In this document: piece after piece, positions 1-5,218 of the stretch
Position numbering within the stretch: the first letter of the stretch is position 1
Layout of the letters: each line of letters starts with the position of its first letter
Assembly (NCBI GenBank): GCA_905372205.1
Contig: CAJPOH010000085.1
Location: 1 to 5,408, forward strand
Source: an uncultured Treponema sp.
Lineage (GTDB): Bacteria > Spirochaetota > Spirochaetia > Treponematales > Treponemataceae
Reading direction: 5' to 3'
Length of the DNA: 5,408 bases
Notes under the pieces: model-generated
Database searches by the model: none
Told to the model about the DNA's origin: nothing
Seen by the model: only the letters and a program-made list of their open reading frames with translations
Made by a program: the position numbers and the translations under genes

Positions 1-457
1 AGAAATCTTCAACAATCAATTTCAAAACATGTGGATAGCTTCTTCCAACAACCCACACGCTCACTGTCTTAGAAATACCCTCAACAGGAAGTGGCTTAAC
101 AGCTAAAACCTCAAAAGAATTGCAACCTCTTCTATAGAAAGAAGTCTTAACACCAAGAACTTTATCATCTGGAATATTCATTCCTTCTTCTGCAGGAATT
201 GGTTTCTTGTTTGCAGGATTTCCATTAAAAAGTCTTGATCTGATAACTCCCTCATCGGAAGACATTCTTACAAACCATGTCCCTTCACTCTCAAATTTAT
301 CAACAGAAATCTCTTTAATTCTTTGTTCTGCAGAGTCAATACCTACAGATTCTGCATTAGGAGCGTCTAAGTTAGAAAAATTATCACTCTCATTTTCTTG
401 TGCAAACACAAACCCCATTAATGCTAAAGCGAAGATCGCAAAAAATAACTTCTTCAT
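1..457 (-). CDS. flaA: FlaA-family flagellar filament outer-layer protein, N-terminal part (runs off left edge)
   Basis: The first 152 codons are present; the C-terminus lies beyond base 1. The protein starts MKKLFFAIFALALMGFVFA, a typical Sec signal peptide with likely cleavage after A19, as expected for a sheath protein exported to the spirochaete periplasm. After an acidic linker (about residues 21-48) it shows the pattern of the neighbouring FlaA: V-D-K-F near 52-55, then L-G-V-x(3)-F-x-R-R-G-x-N at 101-113, then I-S-x(4)-V-W-V at 128-136. The same landmarks occur in the same order in the upstream gene, so the two are diverged paralogues. The ATG at 457 is preceded by AGGAGG at 465-470. 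It overlaps the upstream stop codon by one base (TAATG), which suggests one mRNA and translational coupling. Treponemes are known to carry several flaA paralogues, including adjacent ones; which one this is cannot be settled here. The family is fairly certain. Confidence 0.85.
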   Translation of the reverse strand, partial: MKKLFFAIFALALMGFVFAQENESDNFSNLDAPNAESVGIDSAEQRIKEISVDKFESEGTWFVRMSSDEGVIRSRLFNGNPANKKPIPAEEGMNIPDDKVLGVKTSFYRRGCNSFEVLAVKPLPVEGISKTVSVWVVGRSYPHVLKLIVEDF

Positions 458-1203
458 TATAGCTCCTCCTTGTTACCAGTATTAGAAGCTTCTGCTGCAC
501 CGAAATCAGCATCAGCCAATTCATATCCATCATAAGAATCGATGAAGACATTTGTCAAAGCCTTGAATTGATCCATAAAGAAATAGAAGTCTTCGACATG
601 CTCTGCAGGACGTGTCCTAATTCTAAAAGCAACAAATTTTAATGTTTTTTCAGCACCGATGTATGTGGATCGTTGTGGAATGCTCTTAGGAACATTTGCA
701 GACATATTCTTCCAACCTTTGAAGTTCAAAGTCCCAACAGGTATTGTATGCACACGACCATAACAGTCTCTAACTAATACCTCTAAATCATAATAATAAC
801 CAGCTCCCCAAACCCACATATCAAGTCTGGAAATTTCTCCCTTGAAAGGAATCTCATAAGGCTGCAAACCATTATCTCCTTGCTTTGAAGGAACAATGTC
901 TAACCAATTGTCGCCTCTTCTATTGAATTTGGCTTGCACACCTAAGAATTTAGCATTTTCAGCTTCATCATTCATAACCTTCACTGCACGTGGCATTCCG
1001 TCAAAAAACTTAAGAATTGGATAACCATCTGTAACGAATTTGCTTCCAACAACATGCCATGACCATTCCCCATTAGGATTATCAAAGGTATCAACCATGT
1101 ATGTCTGATAGTTCACCTCAGATTGTTGGGAAGAAAGAGGAAAAGCCGTACACAGGAATACTGCTGCTACTACACTAGCAAAAATTAAACCGCCATGTCT
1201 CAT
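457..1203 (-). CDS. flaA: FlaA-family flagellar filament outer-layer (sheath) protein
   Basis: This is a complete 248-residue protein, close to the usual 230-250 residues of the shorter treponemal FlaA paralogues. Known FlaA proteins form part of the sheath around the FlaB core of the periplasmic flagellum. Residues 1 to about 25 form a signal peptide: R2/H3, a hydrophobic stretch at 6-22, then P-L-S-S. C18 does not sit in a proper lipobox, so a lipoprotein is unlikely. The mature part has V-D-T-F-D at 37-41, W47 and W49, L-G-V-x(3)-F-x-R-R-G-x-N at 87-99, and an aromatic stretch W-V-W-G-A-G-Y-Y-Y at 130-138. It ends in an acidic, Ala-rich tail. The ATG at 1203 has AAGGAG at 1210-1215 with six bases of spacing. 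A consensus sigma-70 promoter lies about 40 bases upstream, and the stop overlaps the next flaA start. The paralogue number is not assigned. Confidence 0.9.
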   Translation of the reverse strand: MRHGGLIFASVVAAVFLCTAFPLSSQQSEVNYQTYMVDTFDNPNGEWSWHVVGSKFVTDGYPILKFFDGMPRAVKVMNDEAENAKFLGVQAKFNRRGDNWLDIVPSKQGDNGLQPYEIPFKGEISRLDMWVWGAGYYYDLEVLVRDCYGRVHTIPVGTLNFKGWKNMSANVPKSIPQRSTYIGAEKTLKFVAFRIRTRPAEHVEDFYFFMDQFKALTNVFIDSYDGYELADADFGAAEASNTGNKEEL

Positions 1204-1242
1204 GTATAACTCCTTTTATTCCATGATAAATAAAGTTGAATT

Positions 1243-1271
1243 ATTATAAGTAAAACCTAGGGCATTGTCAA
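1243..1271 (-). promoter_or_regulatory. Consensus sigma-70 promoter of the flaA pair
   Basis: On the minus strand, TTGACA (1271-1266) and TATAAT (1248-1243) are both perfect consensus hexamers with exactly 17 bp between them. Transcription would start near 1236, giving a leader of about 33 bases that contains the AAGGAG of the first flaA. No sigma-28-type motif was noticed here. Constitutive housekeeping-sigma expression of the sheath genes is therefore inferred. Confidence 0.85.
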
Positions 1272-1406
1272 ATACCCATAAGATTTCATATTCAAATTAT
1301 CATGTGCTTTAGCCTTATCGGCTATTTTAAGTTGATTATTTAAGGTCGGCAAAAGTTTTTATAGCAATGGTTTACATAAATAATCAACATCCACTAATCA
1401 AAACTA

Positions 1407-1466
1407 TTTATAGCATAAAGATATCCATCTTAAAAAATCCAGATGATCTTTTACAAATGCTATAAA
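1407..1466 (-). terminator. Large imperfect inverted repeat just after pepD, possible terminator
   Basis: The arms TTTATAGCAT (1407-1416) and ATGCTATAAA (1457-1466) pair over 10 bp. Inside them AAAGAT (1417-1422) pairs with ATCTTT (1446-1451), and CATCT (1426-1430) pairs with AGATG (1441-1445) around a 10-base loop. Bulges lie at 1423-1425 and 1452-1456. In the minus-strand transcript the stem begins two bases after the pepD stop codon and is followed by TAGTTTTG, only a short T run. The position suits a terminator or a 3'-end stabiliser of the gpx-pepD mRNA. The AT-rich stem and weak T tract make intrinsic termination uncertain. Confidence 0.4.
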
Positions 1467-1467
1467 T

Positions 1468-2913
1468 TTATTTCAGTGCTTCAAGATATTTCAATAGAAA
1501 CTTCCACACTCTCTCAACAGATTTAACATCCATGTGTTCATCTGGAGTATGCACGTCATAAAGATTAGGACCAAAACTGATAGCGTCAATTTGTGGCAAC
1601 GTTTTTTTCAGAAGACCACACTCAAGACCAGCATGAATAGCCGTAACGATTGCATCTTGCCCTGTAATTTCTTTATAGGTTTTAATCGCAATGTCCCTAA
1701 CAGGAGAGTTCTGTTCATATTCCCAAGCAGGATATTCAGATTTTTTCACATATTTAGCTCCTGTATACTTTGCACAAAGAGCTAGTTTATTCAAGACTTC
1801 ATCAAGCATGCTCTTCACACTACTCCTTACAGAAATTGTAAAAAGCAACTTGCCGTCGACTTCCTCTAGTATACCATTGTTTAAGCTAGTTTGACACAAG
1901 CCTTTAATTTCCATATTCATATACTGTACAGCATCTGGCACCATAACCATAAATTCAAGCAAACGTCCTGTCAAACAGTCTGTAAACATTTCTTTTTTTT
2001 GAGAACTACTTTTTTCAATTGTAATCTTCATATCTGGGTCAGCAGTTCTATATTCTTTTTTTAAGGCTAAAGCAAATTCACTAGCAATCTTAATGGTAGA
2101 ATCAGTATTTTTTACTGCAATATAAGCGTATGCTTCCTTTGGAATTGCATTATGTTTTGAGCCACCTTTTATCTCAATTATGTTAATCTTTTCTTTCTCT
2201 TTAATGGCATAAAGAGTGCGTGCTAGCATTTTGATGGCATTAGCTCGTTGCTTAATAATCTCCATTCCCGAATGTCCACCTAAAAGATTAGAGACGGAAA
2301 TTTTAATAACTTCTCCTTTCAGTGCTTCTTTTTCTACATCAAAAGAGACATTCGCATTAGCTCCACCTGCACAGCTTACCAAAAAATAACCTTCTTCTTC
2401 TGAGTCTATGTTTAAAAATCGTGTGCCTGTAAGGTGTTCTCCAGTCACAGCCATAGCTCCATCCATTCCTGTTTCTTCTTCTGTTGTAATTAACACTTCA
2501 AGAGGAGGATGCGAAACATCATTTGAATCAAGAATTGCAAGACAATAAGCTACAGCAATGCCATCGTCTCCACCCAGCGTAGTCCCTGTAGCATAAAGCA
2601 TTTCGCCCTTCAATTGCCATTTGATTGGATCTTTTAGAAAATCATGGCTACTTCCTGCTTCTTTTTCTGGAACCATGTCCATATGACCTTGCAAAATAAC
2701 AGGTTTTGAGTTTTCAAACCCCTTTGTTGCAGGCTTTTTGATGATTACGTTCATAGCCTTATCTTGCCAAACTTCAAGATTTCTTTTTTTTGCAAAGGCA
2801 ACTAAAAAATCACTAATTGCTTTCTCATTCCCAGATCCTCTAGGTATTTGAGAAATTTCATAAAACCATTTAAATACATTCTTTGGTTCTATGTTTTCAA
2901 ATTCTTTTTCCAT
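1468..2913 (-). CDS. pepD: Aminoacyl-histidine dipeptidase (peptidase D, M20 family)
   Basis: This encodes 481 residues, close to the roughly 485 of E. coli PepD. The family consists of cytosolic zinc peptidases that cleave Xaa-His dipeptides such as carnosine and other short peptides. The M20 metal-site landmarks are in order: G-H-M-D-M at 76-80 (ligand H77, with D79), G-G-D-D-G at 114-118 (bridging D116), T-E-E-E-T-G-M-D-G at 144-152 (catalytic E146, ligand E147), N-I-D-S-E-E-E-G at 168-175 (ligand D170), and D-V-H-T-P-D-E near the C-terminus (ligand about H455). The dimerisation (lid) domain lies between about 190 and 390, and G-G-H-S-G-M within it is typical of the family. I chose the ATG at 2913 because AAGGAG sits at 2920-2925 with six bases of spacing. 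A GTG at 2961 would add 16 untypical residues. The gene follows gpx after 75 bp without an obvious terminator, so it may be co-transcribed. Exact substrate preference is inferred from the family. Confidence 0.93.
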   Translation of the reverse strand: MEKEFENIEPKNVFKWFYEISQIPRGSGNEKAISDFLVAFAKKRNLEVWQDKAMNVIIKKPATKGFENSKPVILQGHMDMVPEKEAGSSHDFLKDPIKWQLKGEMLYATGTTLGGDDGIAVAYCLAILDSNDVSHPPLEVLITTEEETGMDGAMAVTGEHLTGTRFLNIDSEEEGYFLVSCAGGANANVSFDVEKEALKGEVIKISVSNLLGGHSGMEIIKQRANAIKMLARTLYAIKEKEKINIIEIKGGSKHNAIPKEAYAYIAVKNTDSTIKIASEFALALKKEYRTADPDMKITIEKSSSQKKEMFTDCLTGRLLEFMVMVPDAVQYMNMEIKGLCQTSLNNGILEEVDGKLLFTISVRSSVKSMLDEVLNKLALCAKYTGAKYVKKSEYPAWEYEQNSPVRDIAIKTYKEITGQDAIVTAIHAGLECGLLKKTLPQIDAISFGPNLYDVHTPDEHMDVKSVERVWKFLLKYLEALK

Positions 2914-2988
2914 AATCAGCTCCTTAAAATGTGATAATACCCAACGCCAATATACTATCACTTATGGCTATAAAATTCTATTCTTTAA

Positions 2989-3531
2989 TTACAGTAACTT
3001 TACAATGAACTTTTCAACGTCACTCATAGGAAATGTTGGTTCAAAGCGTGCAACGACATCACCATCTTTTGAAACAACAAATTTAGTAAAGTTCCATTTT
3101 ATTTCAGAGTTGTCTTTATAATTTTCATCAATCTTTTTTATGAACTCATCCATCATGTCAGCCATCTTTCCACAACCAAAACCCTCAAAACTTTTTTGTG
3201 ACTTCAAGTAGGTGTAAAGAGGCAATGCTGTTTTTCCATTTACGTCCGATTTTTTCATTTGCGGGAACTTTGTATTATAATTAAGTTTGCAGAATTCGCT
3301 AATTTCTTTGTTAGATCCTGGAGCTTGACCTCCAAACTGATTGCAAGGCACATCGATTATTTCCAAGCCTTTTTCGTGATATTTTTCATATATTTCCTCA
3401 AGTTCTTTGTAATGTGGAGTAAAACCACAATCTGTTGCTGTATTCACTATCAACATAACCTTTCCTTTAAACTTGCTAAGCGAAACATCACAACCTTCTT
3501 CATCTTGCACTGAATAATCATAAATACCCAT
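2989..3531 (-). CDS. gpx: Glutathione peroxidase-family thiol peroxidase (cysteine form)
   Basis: The 180-residue protein matches the size of bacterial GPx/BtuE-type enzymes, which reduce hydroperoxides in the cytosol. The active-site block N-T-A-T-D-C-G-F-T at 30-38 has peroxidatic C35, encoded by TGT and not by a selenocysteine UGA. The V-P-C-N-Q-F-G-G-Q block at 61-69 supplies Q69, and W-N-F-T-K-F at 146-151 supplies W146 and N147, completing the Cys-Gln-Trp-Asn tetrad. C81, in E-F-C-K-L-N-Y, matches the position of the resolving cysteine of yeast Gpx3-type enzymes. This suggests a thioredoxin-dependent two-cysteine mechanism rather than true glutathione use. There is no signal peptide. 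The ATG at 3531 is favoured by AAGGAG at 3537-3542. A longer reading from a TTG at 3627 would run through the promoter and add a non-homologous leader. The gene is probably first in a unit with pepD. Confidence 0.93.
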   Translation of the reverse strand: MGIYDYSVQDEEGCDVSLSKFKGKVMLIVNTATDCGFTPHYKELEEIYEKYHEKGLEIIDVPCNQFGGQAPGSNKEISEFCKLNYNTKFPQMKKSDVNGKTALPLYTYLKSQKSFEGFGCGKMADMMDEFIKKIDENYKDNSEIKWNFTKFVVSKDGDVVARFEPTFPMSDVEKFIVKLL

Positions 3532-3562
3532 AAAAACTCCTTTGTTAAAAAATACTTTTATT

Positions 3563-3591
3563 ATTTTAGCATTTAATGTTATAATAGGCAA
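3563..3591 (-). promoter_or_regulatory. Likely sigma-70 promoter of gpx (extended -10)
   Basis: On the minus strand, TTGCCT (3591-3586) and TAAAAT (3568-3563) are separated by 17 bp, and the -10 is preceded by TGC, giving an extended TGnTAAAAT element. Transcription would start near 3556, about 25 bases before the gpx ATG and just upstream of its AAGGAG. The placement agrees with the chosen gpx start. Confidence 0.6.
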
Positions 3592-3704
3592 ATGAATAGA
3601 AAAATAAATGATAAGTATTTTATCCAATTCTTAGCACTTAAAAGACTTTCTCAAAAAACAAATCCATCTTCAAGTTTTAACCTACATTACTGTATGTTAT
3701 AGTA

Positions 3705-3768
3705 GTACATTAGCTAATGTTACGATTGTACATTAGGGAATGTGAAAACAGTACATTAGCTAATGTAC
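3705..3768. repeat. Three close copies of a palindromic 23-bp unit
   Basis: GTACATTAGCTAATGT at 3705-3720, GTACATTAGGGAATGT at 3728-3743 and GTACATTAGCTAATGTAC at 3751-3768 start exactly 23 bp apart. The last copy is a perfect 18-bp palindrome. The middle copy differs only at two central bases, which keeps the outer dyad intact. A more diverged copy (TACATTAC..TATGT) lies one period upstream at 3682. Conserved outer arms with a changing centre are what a dimeric DNA-binding protein or a hairpin would select, but no such role is shown. Confidence 0.85.
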
Positions 3769-3775
3769 TGACCCC

Positions 3776-3878
3776 ATTCTGTACAGCATTGGGTGTGCAA
3801 ACCCCGCTATATCGCGACCGTATTCTGTACAGCATTGAGGGTGCAAACCCCGCTATATTGCATCCGTGTTCTGTACAG
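3776..3878. repeat. 46-bp direct repeat, two full copies plus partial third
   Basis: Copies at 3776-3821 and 3822-3867 match at 41 of 46 positions by eye. A third starts at 3868 but keeps only its first 10-15 bases (TTCTGTACAG). Each begins around the palindrome CTGTACAG and contains GGGT...ACCC, able to form a small hairpin, followed by CGCTATAT. G+C is about 48-52 %, well above the flanks. Since 46 is not a multiple of three, successive copies are read in different frames, which argues against coding. Confidence 0.88.
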
Positions 3879-3935
3879 AATTGCATCGCAACACATGCGT
3901 GTTTTGCAAGGAGCAATCTTAGCTCTTGTCTTGCC

Positions 3936-3991
3936 TGAGATTAATAGCATTTGGTAAAAGATAATCATATTGCAACATCTCATTTTTTTTT
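3936..3991 (+). terminator. Weak candidate terminator / T tract upstream of the glycosyltransferase
   Basis: TGAGAT (3936-3941) can pair with ATCTCA (3977-3982), which is followed directly by nine T (3983-3991). The loop is 35 bases, long for an intrinsic terminator, and there is no gene upstream on this strand to end. It would make sense only if the repeat array is transcribed. Otherwise the T tract is just promoter-proximal AT-rich DNA. Confidence 0.2.
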
Positions 3992-4010
3992 ATAGAGTTA
4001 CGCTCCGTAT

Positions 4011-5135
4011 ATGTGTGAAATTATTGGATTTTTTTATTTAAAAACAGGTGGCGGACATGCCTCTGGTGCTAGATCATTAAAAGATAAAATATCCTCGCTT
4101 TATCCTAATTCAAAGTGTGTTTTGTACAATCCTTTTGAAAAAAGAGCTTTTCTTTCATCACTTTTTTTTGAAACAGGGTATTTTATAACATCAAATTACT
4201 TATCTCTTTGTTATCTTCTCTTTTATAGACTCACTTCATACAAAATTGTGTTAAAGTTTTGTCGTTTTGCTTATAGGACATTTTTTGTTAGGCGATTTGT
4301 GCGATTTTTGAAAAAAGAAAAAGTAACTCGAGTTGTTTGCTTGCACGAAATCCTAATTCCTCATTTAAGGGAAGCAATTAATATTGTAGACCCTTCAATC
4401 AAGTTTATTACAATTGTTATGGATCCTTTCACTGCCCATCCTGTCTGGTTTTTTGAAAAGAATACACATCTTGTAGTTTTTTCTTCAAAGCTTGAAAGAG
4501 AAGCTATAGAAAAATATCATTTTGAAAAGAATAATGTGCATAAATTTTCACTAATGCTTTCTGATAAGTTTGACTTGCCATATTCTATAGAAGAAAAAAG
4601 AAAAATAAGAGAAAATTTTGGTATTCCACAAGAAAGTAAGGTGGTTTTAATTGCTGGTGGTGGAGAAGGTCTACGCAATGCTTTACGTCTTGTTCTCATT
4701 TTCATAAAACGCAATTTTAAGGGGCATGTTTTGGTCGTTTGTGGCAAAAACAAAAAACTAAAAAAAATTATTGACATAGCAGTAGCTCGATATAAGGCTT
4801 CAAATATTCATGTTTTTGGTTTTGTTTCTTTTATGCCCGAGCTTATGAACATTGCAGATTGTGTTATTTCTAAAAGTGGTCCTGCAACAATTATGGAAAC
4901 CCTTTCATTACAAAAACCACTCATATTATGTAGCTACGTGAGAGGGCAAGAACTTGGAAACATGCTTTTTGTAAAATTAAATAAGGTAGGCTACTATCTT
5001 CCATCTTCGTACAATGCAGTTGTCAAAACAGAAGAGATTTTGTCTAATTCTATGGAAGAGATTCAAGAAAATATTAAAAAGCTTAATATTAAAAATGGGG
5101 TTGAAGACATTGCAAGGTTTGTTATGACAGTTTAG
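4011..5135 (+). CDS. GT28-type glycosyltransferase (MGDG synthase / diacylglycerol glucosyltransferase-like)
   Basis: The 374-residue protein has the two-domain GT-B layout of the MGDG synthase/UgtP/MurG group, which moves a sugar from a nucleotide donor to a lipid acceptor at the inner membrane face. The N-domain has the glycine loop T-G-G-G-H at 12-16 and an aromatic, basic stretch at about 50-105 that could rest on the membrane. M-D-P-F-T-A-H-P at 137-144 follows. The C-domain opens with A-G-G-G-E-G at 215-220. Its donor-binding block is G-F-V at 270-272, I-S-K-S-G-P-A-T-I-M-E at 286-296, and G-Q-E-L-G-N at 312-317. There is no signal peptide or clear transmembrane helix. The ATG at 4011 is the only good start: an in-frame TAG lies at 3993-3995 and no Shine-Dalgarno is visible. 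Glycolipid synthesis is inferred; donor and acceptor are unknown. The start of a methyltransferase gene follows 83 bp later. Confidence 0.85.
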   Translation: MCEIIGFFYLKTGGGHASGARSLKDKISSLYPNSKCVLYNPFEKRAFLSSLFFETGYFITSNYLSLCYLLFYRLTSYKIVLKFCRFAYRTFFVRRFVRFLKKEKVTRVVCLHEILIPHLREAINIVDPSIKFITIVMDPFTAHPVWFFEKNTHLVVFSSKLEREAIEKYHFEKNNVHKFSLMLSDKFDLPYSIEEKRKIRENFGIPQESKVVLIAGGGEGLRNALRLVLIFIKRNFKGHVLVVCGKNKKLKKIIDIAVARYKASNIHVFGFVSFMPELMNIADCVISKSGPATIMETLSLQKPLILCSYVRGQELGNMLFVKLNKVGYYLPSSYNAVVKTEEILSNSMEEIQENIKKLNIKNGVEDIARFVMTV

Positions 5136-5218
5136 AAATCTCTATGATTGCTCTATAAGGTCATTAAATAGGTTTGAACTTCTTAATTTAACAATTGTTC
5201 TATTGGGAGAAACTATTA

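Larger units (their letters stand above)
3682..3888. repeat. Nine-unit tandem array with 23-bp register
   Basis: Similar motifs recur at exact multiples of 23 bp through about 207 bp, starting at 3682, 3705, 3728, 3751, 3774, 3797, 3820, 3843 and 3866. Units 1-4 share TACATTA...ATGT. Units 5, 7 and 9 share TTCTGTACAG.ATTG. Units 6 and 8 share GCAAACCCCGCTATAT. Units 8 and 9 also share ATTGCATC, again 23 bp apart. In seven of nine units a dyad is centred at the same offset (3690.5, 3713.5, 3736.5, 3759.5, 3782.5, 3828.5, 3874.5). Weak similarity (an off-register dyad at 3890-3903) may continue the series. The array could be a set of protein-binding sites, a minisatellite or the remains of a mobile repeat; the sequence does not decide. 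Confidence 0.8.
3532..4010. other. Divergent intergenic region without a credible gene
   Basis: This 479-bp stretch separates gpx (minus) from the glycosyltransferase (plus). It holds the gpx promoter at 3563-3591, a plain AT-rich stretch to about 3680, and the 23-bp-register repeat array at 3682-3888. A hairpin with arms GCAAGGAGC (3906-3914) and GCTC/CTTGC (3922-3934) follows, and a run of nine T at 3983-3991 lies just before the glycosyltransferase. Open frames of about 70 codons occur on both strands across the array. They lack a ribosome binding site and recognisable domains, and they translate repeats in changing frames, so I do not call them genes. Confidence 0.75.

Noticed and set aside
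207..485. Plus-strand open frame opposite the flaA pair
   Set aside because: It lies antisense to clear FlaA coding sequence with signal peptide and conserved motifs, and has no homology features of its own. Other antisense frames over pepD, gpx and the glycosyltransferase were dropped for the same reason.
1310..1324. Small hairpin TAGCC-TTATC-GGCTA as a terminator before the flaA promoter
   Set aside because: The stem is five base pairs and the minus-strand side is followed by AAAGC rather than T residues.
1367..1465. Small plus-strand open frame (32 codons) between flaA and pepD
   Set aside because: No Shine-Dalgarno, and it lies over the inverted repeat after pepD; length is within chance.
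2914..2961. Upstream GTG start for pepD adding 16 residues
   Set aside because: The added residues do not fit the family, and the ATG at 2913 has a well-placed AAGGAG.
3532..3627. Upstream TTG start for gpx adding 32 residues
   Set aside because: It would translate the predicted promoter; the ATG at 3531 has AAGGAG and gives the normal family length. The extra hydrophobic leader is not a convincing signal peptide.
3776..3878. LexA (SOS) boxes from CTGTACAG
   Set aside because: The classic enterobacterial box needs CTGT and ACAG separated by eight bases; here they are adjacent. The GAAC-N4-GTTC type is not present either.
3682..3888. CRISPR array
   Set aside because: Units are contiguous at 23 bp with no unique spacers between identical repeats, and no cas gene is nearby.
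3776..3934. Integron attC sites, known in some treponemes
   Set aside because: No GTTRRRY core pairs or attC-like arms, no cassette genes between copies and no integrase gene in the window.
3906..3934. Hairpin GCAAGGAGC / GCTC..CTTGC as a terminator
   Set aside because: It has a four-base bulge and no T run on either strand; recorded only as a possible structure.
3710..3938. Open frames of about 70 codons on both strands across the repeat array
   Set aside because: No ribosome binding site, no recognisable domain, and the 46-bp copies are read in different frames, so no peptide repeat is conserved. They arise because the G+C-rich repeats have few stop codons.
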